DNA from: Trebonia sp963777905
GTDB taxonomy: Bacteria > Actinomycetota > Actinomycetes > Streptosporangiales > Streptosporangiaceae
Direction: 5' to 3'
DNA length: 64,000 nucleotides
Assembly (NCBI GenBank): GCA_963777905.1
Contig: CAVZSM010000019.1
Span: forward strand, 248,001-312,000
The position numbers and the translations under genes were made by a program. This document shows, one piece after another, positions 35,786 through 44,128 of the stretch (position 1 is the stretch's first letter; every line of letters begins with the position of its first letter). The notes under the pieces are model-generated. The model was not told where the DNA came from. It ran no database searches and worked only from the letters and a program-made list of their open reading frames with translations.

Positions 35786-35925
35786 GAAGCTCTCGCGAAG
35801 CACACCGGGCACAGGGACCCTGCACGAGTACGAGCATGAGGCACGACCAGAGCGTACGGACTGCTCGCTACCCACAGCATTGTCGCTACCCACAGCCCTC
35901 TGCCGATCACGAGTCGGGTGAAGAG

Positions 35926-37113
35926 TTATCCGTTTGCCGGGATGACGAGGCTCTTGAGGTCGTCCGGGTAGTCGGTGAGGAGCTCGTATCCGTCTTCGGT
36001 CACAGCGACCGTGTCGGAATGCCGGAATCCGCCGACCTCGGAGTCGTAGAGGCCTGGCTCGACGGTGAACACCATGCCGGGCTGCAACGGCGCAGGGTTT
36101 CCCACGTCGATGAACGGCGTCTCGTGCACTCGAAGGCCGGTACCGTGTCCCACGTGCTGGCGCCAGTAGCTTGTGAGGCCGTGCTTCTCGAAGTACGCGT
36201 TCACCGCACCGTCGACGTCGGCGCTGGTGGCACCCGGAACGATCGCGTCGAACGCCGCCTTGCGCGCTGCGAGCATGTGGTCGAAGAGCCAGCGCATCCG
36301 GTCGGTCGGCTCACCGATCACCATCGTGCGTTCCAGCTCTGCGTGGTAGCCCCAGACGGGCGCGCCTGTCTCGCTCACGAGCACTTGGCCGGGTTGGAAT
36401 CTGATGTTGTGCGCGACGGCGTGAGCCCAGGCGCTGCGGTGGCCGATCTGGCCCCGGTAGCCTGCTTTGACTCCGTCTCCTGACCCCAGAAGTCCACCCG
36501 ATCCGCGTTCGGCGAGCATCGTCAGCGTCGCCTCGCTCTGTGCGCGCAGGCTGGCCTCGGCCTCCGTGCTGCCGGGCACGCTGTATTCCTGGAGAAGCCG
36601 GTGGGCGTGCGAGCACCAACGGCCGCTCTCCCGGAGCAGTTCCACCTCGGCGCGGCTCTTGCGCGCGAGCATCGTCTCGATCTGCGCGGCGATGTCGATG
36701 ATCTCGGCGCCGGTCACTTCACTGAGCTTCGGGCCGATGTAACCGAGGATCCCGGGATAGCCGTCGTGGTCGGCCGCGATCGTCCCACGCAGGCCGAGGT
36801 CGGCGGCGACGCGGGCCAGAATCCGCATCGGGTGCTCGAGACCGGGGTACTCCGGGTAGGTCTCGATGCGCTCGAAGTCCGCTTCGGCCCGTGTGCGTTC
36901 GAGCTCGAACTCGGCGACGAAGATCACGTCGTCGCCTGCCGCGTTCTGGAGATACACGGTCGGACGCTCGGTCGACAGGAACCGGAATCCGGTGAAGTAG
37001 GTGATGTAGGTCGGGTCACAGACCACGTAGCCCGTGGCGCCGAGCGCCCGTACGTGTTCGCTCAGACGTGCACGACGGTCGGCGTGCTCGGCGGTAGAGA
37101 TCCCGTCAGTCAT
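35926..37113 (-). CDS. M24 'pita-bread' family protein (creatinase/DoeA-like)
   Basis: A 395-residue protein with the two-domain M24 architecture: a creatinase N-terminal domain (about 1-150) and the pita-bread catalytic domain. HVGHGTGLRVHE and VFTVEPGLYD are conserved. The first metal Asp pair is changed, with GAPVWGYHAELERT in place of the usual D-G...YxxDxTR, and the last Glu site reads FRHSDTV instead of RxED. This pattern belongs to creatinase/ectoine-hydrolase-like members rather than metal-dependent aminopeptidases, so hydrolysis of a small C-N compound is more likely than peptide cleavage. ATG at 37113 with GGAGGAACGA upstream. Confidence 0.82.
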   Translation of the reverse strand: MTDGISTAEHADRRARLSEHVRALGATGYVVCDPTYITYFTGFRFLSTERPTVYLQNAAGDDVIFVAEFELERTRAEADFERIETYPEYPGLEHPMRILARVAADLGLRGTIAADHDGYPGILGYIGPKLSEVTGAEIIDIAAQIETMLARKSRAEVELLRESGRWCSHAHRLLQEYSVPGSTEAEASLRAQSEATLTMLAERGSGGLLGSGDGVKAGYRGQIGHRSAWAHAVAHNIRFQPGQVLVSETGAPVWGYHAELERTMVIGEPTDRMRWLFDHMLAARKAAFDAIVPGATSADVDGAVNAYFEKHGLTSYWRQHVGHGTGLRVHETPFIDVGNPAPLQPGMVFTVEPGLYDSEVGGFRHSDTVAVTEDGYELLTDYPDDLKSLVIPANG

Positions 37114-37184
37114 TTCGTTCCTCCATTTCACGCGGAAAGTGGTGCGGGATTCCGGAACTCGGCCACTAGTGCTGACCTGGAATT

Positions 37185-37409
37185 CTATGCGGCGCGCTCG
37201 TACTCGCTGATGAGGCCGCCGAGGATGGGCCAGCTGGCGTCGGTCTGCCGTAGCGGTGCCGGCGGAATCATCAGGGCCCCGAGAACCCGGCGGATCGTGG
37301 ACGCTCTGACCCGGTGGCCGAGCTTGACCAGCCGGTGCGCTCGCCGGTGTGACAGCGACGCCACGGCGTCCCGCGCCGGAACTTCGTTGAAGAAGCCTGA
37401 GGCAACCAT
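37185..37409 (-). pseudogene. Transposase fragment (rve/DDE family)
   Basis: The readable text LVKLGHRVRASTIRRVLGALMIPPAP and RQTDASW corresponds to the segment just before the catalytic core in rve-type transposases. It aligns with the LGITVAPSTVWQILKSAGI part of the transposase at 57529-58617. Everything before and after is missing, and no inverted repeats are visible. It is a scrap of an older, related insertion. Confidence 0.7.
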
Positions 37410-37458
37410 CCGGGCTCCGCCTTCAGGCGCGGGACAACAGGGTGGCGCCAGAAGTCTG

Positions 37459-38532
37459 TCAATCTGTTTCGGGGAGGGTTCGGGGTAGTCCGAAGCGCGT
37501 CATGACGTTGGTGCTGAAGCCGGTGATGGCGGTGATGTGGTCGCCGGCGGTGGTGATGACCAGGAGGGAGTAGGCGCGGTAGACACTGGCGTGGGGGTCT
37601 GCCAGGTACATGCCGAAGGCGGGCTGGCCGTTGGCGCGGGTGGGTACCACGCGGTAGGTGCGGCCGGGGCGGAAGGTGACGGCGGCGAGGACGCGCTGGG
37701 CTGATTCGATGCCGCGGTATTCCAGCATGGCCGGGGGCATGGAGAATCTCACGTCGGTGACGAGCAGTTCGATCAGGGCGTCCAGGTCGGCGCGTTCCAG
37801 GGCGTCGGTGAGCCGGGCGGCGAGCCGGTGTTCGGCGGCGGTGTCGGGTTGGCGTGCAGGCCTGCGGCTGCCGGTGCCGCTGCCGGTGCTGCCGGTGCTG
37901 CCGCTGCTGCTGGAGCCGGCGAGGTGGTTGTCGACGGTGGCGCGGGCGCGTTTGAGGGCGCTGCTTACGGATTCCTGGGTGGTGCCGAGCATCTGGGCGA
38001 CTTCGGCGGCGTGGTAGCCCAGGACGTCGCGGAGGACGAGCGCGGCGCGTTGGCGTGGGGGCAGCAGTTGCAGGGCGATGATGAACGCCAGGGAGATGGC
38101 CTCGGTGGTCTCGTAGCGGGCCTCCGGTCCGGGGCGCTGGTCGACGAGGTGGTCGAGCAGGACGTCGGGGTAGGGTTCCAGCCAGGGCGGGGCGTCGCCG
38201 GCGCTGGTGGGTTCGGGCAGGGTGGCCTCGGGCAGGGGCGGGGCGACGCGGGGGCGTCGGCTGTCGGCGCGCAACATGCTCAGGCACCGGTTGGTCGCGA
38301 TCTTGTAGAGCCAGGTCCGGAGCGAGGACTGCTGGCCGAACTCGCCGAGGTTACGCCAGGCGGACACGAGGGTCTCCTGGAGTGCGTCCTCGGCGTCCTG
38401 CAGGGATCCCAGGATGCGGTAGCAGTGCACCTGCAACTCGTGGGAGTGGCCCTGGACCAGGTCGCGGAACGCGTTGTGGTCGCCGGCCCGGGCGCGAGCG
38501 ATCAGGTCCGTCGTGTCCGTCTCCATCGGCAT
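37459..38532 (-). CDS. ECF-type sigma factor with C-terminal SnoaL-like domain
   Basis: A 357-residue sigma-70 family factor. Region 2 (about 5-75) contains DAEDALQETLVSAWRNL, and region 4 (about 155-205) contains LPPRQRAALVLRDVLGYHAAEVAQML. A Ser/Gly/Thr-rich linker follows (about 218-238), then a SnoaL/NTF2-like tail. This is the layout of sigma factors of the SigG/TIGR02960 kind, where the tail replaces an anti-sigma protein. The ATG at 38532 is chosen for the nearby GAGGA; the ATG at 38526 is equally possible. The YCII and drug-pump genes are divergent and are likely targets. Confidence 0.9.
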   Translation of the reverse strand: MPMETDTTDLIARARAGDHNAFRDLVQGHSHELQVHCYRILGSLQDAEDALQETLVSAWRNLGEFGQQSSLRTWLYKIATNRCLSMLRADSRRPRVAPPLPEATLPEPTSAGDAPPWLEPYPDVLLDHLVDQRPGPEARYETTEAISLAFIIALQLLPPRQRAALVLRDVLGYHAAEVAQMLGTTQESVSSALKRARATVDNHLAGSSSSGSTGSTGSGTGSRRPARQPDTAAEHRLAARLTDALERADLDALIELLVTDVRFSMPPAMLEYRGIESAQRVLAAVTFRPGRTYRVVPTRANGQPAFGMYLADPHASVYRAYSLLVITTAGDHITAITGFSTNVMTRFGLPRTLPETD

Positions 38533-38710
38533 GCATCCTCGCTTTTCTTCTTTCCGCTGGCCGTTCGGCTCGTCTGAAAGTACCGACGCCGCCGGCCTCG
38601 CGAATTGGGCGGTGTCTGCACGCCCAATTCGCCGGACCTGCTGGCGTCTACCCGGTTGGAGGCGGTCCCAGCCCGGGGCGCGCCCCGGATACAGAACAGG
38701 ACCACAGATC

Positions 38711-39010
38711 ATGGCCAAGTACGTTTTCTCCTTCCGTGTGCCCTCCGACTACGCGCCCCACGCCGGGACGCCGGCCGAGTGGCAGGCCTGGTTCGGCGGG
38801 CTGGGCCCGGCCCTGGTGGACGTCGGCAACGCGGTGACCGATTACGCCTCGCTCGGCGAGGTCGGCGGCAGCGGCTCCCGGATGGTCGCCTACTCGGTGG
38901 TGTCCGCCGAGGACATGGACTCCGCGCTGGCGCTGGCCAAGGACTGCCCGGTGCTGCGGGTCGGCGGCGGGGTCGAGGTCGGCCCCGTGATGGAAGCCGC
39001 CGGGTCGTGA
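38711..39010 (+). CDS. YCII-related small protein
   Basis: A 99-residue protein of the YCII/DGPF superfamily (dimeric alpha-beta barrel). It has an MAKYVFSFRV start strand, a central GAxGxxGxxL-like turn, the SAEDMDSALALAKDCPVL helix and a final strand VEVGPVMEA. These proteins are often encoded beside ECF sigma factors with SnoaL tails, as here. The catalytic role is not established. The downstream MFS gene overlaps its stop (GTGA), indicating one transcript. Confidence 0.87.
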   Translation: MAKYVFSFRVPSDYAPHAGTPAEWQAWFGGLGPALVDVGNAVTDYASLGEVGGSGSRMVAYSVVSAEDMDSALALAKDCPVLRVGGGVEVGPVMEAAGS

Positions 39011-40500
39011 GCAGCGCCATGACCGCATCGACGGCGCCGCCGGAGGGGTCGTTCCTGGCGACCGGGCGCGGCAAGGTCACGCTGGCGCTGCTGTGCCTGG
39101 TGACGTCCCTGGACGTCATGGACGGTTCGATCGTCAACGTCGCGCTGCCGACCATCCGTTCGCATCTGGGCTTCTCGGTGCAGAACCTGCAGTGGGTGAT
39201 CAGCGGCTATCTGATCACCTATGGCGGGTTCCTGCTGCTGGGCGGTCGGGCCGGGGACCTGTTGGGGCGGCGGCGGCTGCTGGTGGCCGGAACCTCGCTG
39301 TTCGCGGTCTCGTCGCTGGCCTGCGGGTTGGCCGACAGTCAGGGGCTGCTGGTCGGCGCCCGGCTCGCCCAGGGCTTCGGGGCGGCGATGATGACACCGG
39401 CCGCGCTGTCCATCCTGACCACCACCTTCCAGGACTCCGACCGGCACAAGGCGCTGGGCGTGTGGGCCGGGGTCAGCGGGATCGCCACGATGGTCGGGTT
39501 GTTCTTCGGTGGGCTGCTCACCCAGGAATTCGGCTGGCGGTGGGTGTTCTTCATCAGCCTCCCGCTGGCCGCGCTGGTGCTGTTCGGGACGTTCCGGATC
39601 CTGAAGGCCGACCACGGCCGGTCCGTGCCGGGCGGTTTCGACGCGGTCGGCGCGGTGCTGGTCACCGCCAGCATGCTGCTGCTGATCTTCACGCTGGTGA
39701 AGACGCCGGACGTCGGCTGGGGTACGGGCCGCACCATCGGCGGGCTGGCCGGTTCGGCTGTGCTCATGGCCGCCTTCCTGGTCAACGAGCAGCGGCGCGC
39801 CCATCCGCTGGTTCCGCTGTCGATCTTCCGGGTCAAGGGCCTGGCCGCGGCCGATGCCACCCAGGTGATCGCCTGGGCCGGGTTCTACTCGATGTTCTTC
39901 TTCGTCACCCTGTACATGCAGAACGTCCTGGGCTTCACCCAGCTGGAGTCCGGGCTCTCGTATGTGCCGGTGAGCGTCGGCATCGGGTTCGGCTCGACCG
40001 TGGCGACGAAGATGTTCGTCCGGACCGGGACCCGTCCGATCATCGTCTCCGGTTCGCTGCTCGCTGCCGGCGGCATCTTGTGGCTGTCCCGCATCCCGGT
40101 GGATGGCAGCTATCTCACCAACCTGCTCGCCCCGCTGGTGATCATGGGGCTCGGGCTGGGGCTGCTGTACGCCGGTGTGCAAACGGCCGCGAACGCGGGC
40201 GTGCCGGCGGATCAGGCCGGATTGGCCGCGGCCCTGATCACCGCCTCTTTCCAGCTCGGGTCAGCGCTCGGCCTGGCGGTGTTCACCGGGATCGCGACCA
40301 GCCGCACCAGCCACCTGCTGGCCGCCCACACCCCTGCCCCGGAGGCACTCACCGCCGGATTCCAGCGGGGCCTGCTCGTCAGCGCCCTCTGCCTCGTGGC
40401 AGCCGGAGCCATCGCGCTGCGCGCCTCCAACACCCGCGGCGAACCCGCCGCCACACCAGAAACCATGCAAAACCTGGAACCCTCCTACGACCCCGTATAA
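39007..40500 (+). CDS. MFS drug exporter, DHA2 family (14 helices)
   Basis: A 497-residue proton-coupled antiporter of the EmrB/QacA class with about fourteen hydrophobic segments. It has motif A LLGGRAGDLLGRRR after helix 2 and motif C-like GxxxGPxxGG-type text (VSGIATMVGLFFGGLL) in helix 5. The N-terminal SLDVMDGSIVNVALPTI is diagnostic of the family. The start may be the GTG at 39007, coupled to the YCII stop, or the ATG at 39019. It is followed by a strong bidirectional hairpin. Confidence 0.94.
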   Translation: MSSAMTASTAPPEGSFLATGRGKVTLALLCLVTSLDVMDGSIVNVALPTIRSHLGFSVQNLQWVISGYLITYGGFLLLGGRAGDLLGRRRLLVAGTSLFAVSSLACGLADSQGLLVGARLAQGFGAAMMTPAALSILTTTFQDSDRHKALGVWAGVSGIATMVGLFFGGLLTQEFGWRWVFFISLPLAALVLFGTFRILKADHGRSVPGGFDAVGAVLVTASMLLLIFTLVKTPDVGWGTGRTIGGLAGSAVLMAAFLVNEQRRAHPLVPLSIFRVKGLAAADATQVIAWAGFYSMFFFVTLYMQNVLGFTQLESGLSYVPVSVGIGFGSTVATKMFVRTGTRPIIVSGSLLAAGGILWLSRIPVDGSYLTNLLAPLVIMGLGLGLLYAGVQTAANAGVPADQAGLAAALITASFQLGSALGLAVFTGIATSRTSHLLAAHTPAPEALTAGFQRGLLVSALCLVAAGAIALRASNTRGEPAATPETMQNLEPSYDPV

Positions 40501-40513
40501 CACAGCACAACGA

Positions 40514-40548
40514 AATCCCGGGATGGCGTTCAACGCCATCCCGGGATT
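40514..40548. terminator. Bidirectional hairpin between convergent genes
   Basis: A perfect 17-bp inverted repeat centred on position 40531 (arms 40514-40530 and 40532-40548; AATCCCGGGATGGCGTT and its complement). It lies between the stop of the MFS gene and the stop of the convergent FAD/GcvT gene. No long T-run follows on either side, as is common in high-GC actinobacteria. Confidence 0.85.
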
Positions 40549-40559
40549 CTCTTTACCGT

Positions 40560-43034
40560 CTACGGTTCTCGTCCTTTTACCCGCACTCCTTCGGGATCGT
40601 AGGGCGGGCGCAGGTGAATGGTCGCCGGGTGGAGTCGGCCATTCACGTTCACCTGATATGAGCCCGCGCGCACCATGTCGCGGGTCAGCACATCGCCGTC
40701 TGGGTGCCGGATGTAGGCCAAGCCCACGCAGCCGGCGACGGTTTCGCCCCAGGCACCCGAGGTGACCTGGCCGACAGCGATCCCGTTCCGCAGCACGAGC
40801 TCACCACCCCAGATCATGACGTCCGGGTCGGGCAGTACCAGCGAGACCAGCCTGCGCCGAGGGCCGTCGGCCCGTGCTTTCTCGACCGGCTCCCGGCCGA
40901 GGAACGAGATGTCCGTGTTGAGCTTGCACGCGAACGTCAGGCCTGCCTCGACCGGGTTGTAGTCCGCGGTCAGTTCTCGGCCGAAGGCACGGTAGGCCTT
41001 CTCCAGCCGCATCGACTCGATGGCGTAATAGCCCGCGTTCACAAGGCCGAGGCCGGCGCCGGCGTCCATCAGGTCCTCATAGGCTCCCACCGCGAATTCT
41101 GCCGGGACGTACAGCTCCCAGCCGAGCTCGCCCACGTAGGTGATCCTGGTCGCGCGGACCGTGGCGTAGCCGAGGTCGATCTCGCGGCTGGTGCTGAACG
41201 GGAAGGCTTTGTCGCTGAAGTCGCTGCGGGAAAGCCGGGACAGCAGTTCGCGGGATCGTGGCCCCATCACGCCGTAGACGGCGTAGGCGGAGGTGACGTC
41301 GGCGAGCGAGGCGTGGCACCCGGCCGGCATCCGCCTGGTGATGTGGTCCTTGTCGCGCTCGGTGCTGGCCGCGCTGCTGACCAGCAGGAACTCATGGGCG
41401 CTCAGCCTGGTGACGGTGATGTCGGCCTCATAGGTGCCGCGCGCGTTCAGCATCCCGGTATAGACGGTGCGGCCAGGCTCGACCCCGACGTCGGCCGTGC
41501 ACAGCCACTGCAGCGCCTGCTCGGCGTCCCGGCCGGTGACCAGGTACTTGGAGAAGCTCGTCTGATCGAACAGGGCGACGCTGCCGCGGGCGGCCCGCTG
41601 CTCGGCACTGGACCAGGGCTGCCAGCTCTGCTGGCCCCAGCCGTACTCGATGGCGGCATCCTGGCCGGGCGGGGCGAAGTAATTCGCGCGCTCCCAGCCC
41701 ATCCGGCTGCCGAAGCAGGCGTTGGCCTGCTTGAGCAGGTGATACGCCGGAGATCGCCGGAACGGCCGAGCGGTGGCTAGCTCGCGGTTCGGCCAGGGGA
41801 CGGCGTAATGCAGGCCCAGAACCTCGCTGACCCGGTCATGCAGCCACTGGTTGTTGCCGTTGAACCGGGCGAAGCGCCGGATGTCCACCGCGGACAGGTC
41901 GAGGCTCGGCTCACCCTCGATGATCCACTCCGCCAGCGCCCGCCCGGCGCCGCCCGCGGACGCGATGCCCACGGAGTTGAAGCCTGCCCCCACGAAGAAG
42001 TTCCGCAGTTCTGGCGCCTCACCGAGAATGAACTGGTTGTCGGGGGTGAAGCTCTCCGGGCCGTTGTAGAACTTCTTGATGCCGGTCTCGGCGAGCACGG
42101 GTATCCGCGCTATCGCGCTGTCCATGAGGATCGCGAAGTGGTCCCAGTCCTCGTCGAGCAGCCGGAACTCGAACGGGTAGGGCAGCTTGTCAGGGGCGAC
42201 CCATGGCTTGGCCTCCGGCTCGAATCCGCCGACGACCAGGCCGCCGACTTCTTCCTTGAAGTAGGTGTAGCCGTCCGGGTCGCGCAGTACCGGCAGGTCC
42301 CGGTGCGCCCCGTCGATCCGCTCGGTTACCACGTAGAAGTGCTCGGCGGAATGCAGCGGCACCGTTACCCCGCACATCGCGCCGACCTGCTTGGCCCACT
42401 GGCCGGCGCAGTTGACGACTATCTCTGCCTCGATGTCGCCCCGGTCGGTATGAACCCCGGTAACGGCGCCGGCTCGCGTGCGGATGCCGGTCACCCGGAC
42501 CCGCTCGCGGATCAGCACGCCCCGGTCGCGGGCGCCGCGGGCCAGCGCCGCGGTCAGGTCCGTGGGATTCGCCCTGCCGTCGCCTGGCAGCCAGATCGCC
42601 CCGACGATGTCGTCGACCGCCATGATCGGGTATCGGTCGCGGGCCTGCGCGGGCGTGATCAGCTCGCAGTCCAGCTGATAGGCCTCGGCGGTCGCGGCGG
42701 TCCGGCGCAGCTGCACCATGCGATCGTGAGTTCTGGCGACGGTCACGCCACCACAGCGGCGGAAGCCGGCACTCAGGCCAGTCTCCTCCTCCAGCCTCCC
42801 GTACAGCTCGGTGGAGTACTGCACCAGCCGCGTGCCGTTTTCCGTGGCGCGCAGCTGGCCGACCAGGCCCGCCGCGTGCCAGGTAGTGCCGCATGACAGC
42901 TGCCCCTGTTCGAGCAGCAGCACATCGGTCCAGCCCATCAGGGCCAGGTGGTACGCGACGCTGGCGCCGATCACGCCACCGCCGATGATGACGACCCGGG
43001 CGCGGCCGGGCAGCGGTGCAGGCTCAGCCGTCAT
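40560..43034 (-). CDS. FAD-dependent oxidoreductase/GcvT fusion (dimethylglycine dehydrogenase-like)
   Basis: An 824-residue two-part enzyme. The N-terminal FAD domain (about 1-400) has the dinucleotide motif VVIIGGGVIGASVAYHLAL. It is followed by an FAO_M segment and the folate-binding GcvT domain with its C-terminal barrel (about 430-810). This architecture oxidises N-methyl groups of dimethylglycine or sarcosine and passes formaldehyde to tetrahydrofolate. Its start overlaps the stop of the choline-kinase-like gene by 11 bases, so they are cotranscribed. The exact methylglycine substrate cannot be read from sequence. Confidence 0.9.
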   Translation of the reverse strand: MTAEPAPLPGRARVVIIGGGVIGASVAYHLALMGWTDVLLLEQGQLSCGTTWHAAGLVGQLRATENGTRLVQYSTELYGRLEEETGLSAGFRRCGGVTVARTHDRMVQLRRTAATAEAYQLDCELITPAQARDRYPIMAVDDIVGAIWLPGDGRANPTDLTAALARGARDRGVLIRERVRVTGIRTRAGAVTGVHTDRGDIEAEIVVNCAGQWAKQVGAMCGVTVPLHSAEHFYVVTERIDGAHRDLPVLRDPDGYTYFKEEVGGLVVGGFEPEAKPWVAPDKLPYPFEFRLLDEDWDHFAILMDSAIARIPVLAETGIKKFYNGPESFTPDNQFILGEAPELRNFFVGAGFNSVGIASAGGAGRALAEWIIEGEPSLDLSAVDIRRFARFNGNNQWLHDRVSEVLGLHYAVPWPNRELATARPFRRSPAYHLLKQANACFGSRMGWERANYFAPPGQDAAIEYGWGQQSWQPWSSAEQRAARGSVALFDQTSFSKYLVTGRDAEQALQWLCTADVGVEPGRTVYTGMLNARGTYEADITVTRLSAHEFLLVSSAASTERDKDHITRRMPAGCHASLADVTSAYAVYGVMGPRSRELLSRLSRSDFSDKAFPFSTSREIDLGYATVRATRITYVGELGWELYVPAEFAVGAYEDLMDAGAGLGLVNAGYYAIESMRLEKAYRAFGRELTADYNPVEAGLTFACKLNTDISFLGREPVEKARADGPRRRLVSLVLPDPDVMIWGGELVLRNGIAVGQVTSGAWGETVAGCVGLAYIRHPDGDVLTRDMVRAGSYQVNVNGRLHPATIHLRPPYDPEGVRVKGREP

Positions 43035-43995
43035 GCTGGCAGGATCCCCTGTGCTGGCTTGGTTCTGTGGCGTGGTCCGAGTCGGGAAGCTGGACGGCCT
43101 CGAGCAGTCCGCCGAAGCTGGACGCCGTGAAACCGGCGGCAGCGCCCTCGAACCGCTCCATCGCCCAGGACCAGAAGTCGAACTCGATCAGGCTAGCGGC
43201 ATGCTGGATCGCGCCCCACAGGGTCCAACCGTACATGCCAGCCAGGCCGAGCAGCCGGGCTCTGGCGACTTTGCTTGGCCTCGGCCGCCCGTAGTAGCCG
43301 GTGACGAGCGCGACCAGGCCATCCTCGCCGAGGTGAGCCTCGGCCGCGATGTTGCCCAGCTCGAAGCAGGCATCGTTGTTGCCCGAGTACTCATAGTCGA
43401 TCAGCCAGATCCGGTCGCCGTCGTCGATGAGGTTGGCGGGCAGCAGGTCGTTGTTGCACGGAACCGTGCCGTCGCGGTCCGATGCGGTCAGTGCTGCCGC
43501 GATCGCGTCGAAGTGCGGCAGCAGGTCCTCGTATCCGGCCGGGATACGGAAGCCGCGGGTTCGTGCCACGGCCAGGTACCGCCGCTGGATGGCGAACATG
43601 TCGAAGTCGTTGCCGAACCTCTCGCCCTGGTGCAGCCGACGGCATGCCCGTGCGATCCGGGTGATTGTACGGGGCTCGGCCACGTCCGCGCTGCCGAGCG
43701 TGCGCCCCTCGATGTAGCCGATGATCAGCATGCTGTCCTGCGGGCGGTACTCCACGACCGGCGGTCCCGCACCAGCGGCCGCCGCGGCCACCGAGTTCCG
43801 GTACTCGCAATCCCTGTCGATCGCGAGCAGTTCGCTGCCGGCACCGGAGATGCGGGCGACAAAGCTGCCGTCAGGCGTCGTCACCTTGTAGTTGCGGTTG
43901 GTCAGCCCGCCGGGCAGTTCGTGCACCGTACGCGGCCGCAGGGCCAGGCTTACTGTCCGGTCGAAGAGGTCGTCGGGTTCCGCGCGGACCACCAC
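43024..43995 (-). CDS. Choline/ethanolamine kinase family phosphotransferase
   Basis: A 323-residue kinase of the APH/choline kinase fold. It has GGLTNRNYKV as the nucleotide loop, a catalytic-loop Brenner motif in the form CNNDLLPANL (His to Asn at the first position) and IDYEYSGNN in place of DFG. Choline kinases show the same NxDxxxxN and DxExxxxN pattern. The start is GTG (43995). The gene lies with an N-methylglycine demethylase and divergent from a small-molecule permease, so choline, ethanolamine or a related amine is the likely substrate. Confidence 0.87.
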   Translation of the reverse strand: MVVRAEPDDLFDRTVSLALRPRTVHELPGGLTNRNYKVTTPDGSFVARISGAGSELLAIDRDCEYRNSVAAAAAGAGPPVVEYRPQDSMLIIGYIEGRTLGSADVAEPRTITRIARACRRLHQGERFGNDFDMFAIQRRYLAVARTRGFRIPAGYEDLLPHFDAIAAALTASDRDGTVPCNNDLLPANLIDDGDRIWLIDYEYSGNNDACFELGNIAAEAHLGEDGLVALVTGYYGRPRPSKVARARLLGLAGMYGWTLWGAIQHAASLIEFDFWSWAMERFEGAAAGFTASSFGGLLEAVQLPDSDHATEPSQHRGSCQHDG

Positions 43996-44008
43996 CGCAT
44001 CCTTAATT

Positions 44009-44058
44009 GTCTGAACCTATTACGGGTTTTACCATTCCGTCCCTAAAAAGGTCTAGAC
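44009..44058. promoter_or_regulatory. Candidate HutC/GntR operators in the divergent region
   Basis: GGTCTAGAC at 44050-44058 has the perfect core GTCTAGAC (44051-44058), the half-site pair typical of HutC-family GntR regulators (compare the DasR core TGGTCTAGACCA). GTCTGAAC at 44009-44016 is a weaker second copy. Both lie between the choline-kinase-like gene and the permease gene. A HutC-type regulator is encoded at 45726-46535. Confidence 0.6.
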
Positions 44059-44128
44059 AGTTTGCTATCGCAGACGTACGCTTTCGCCCCAAACGGCAGT
44101 CCCGTCGGTTGTGAAGGGGAGGCCCTCA

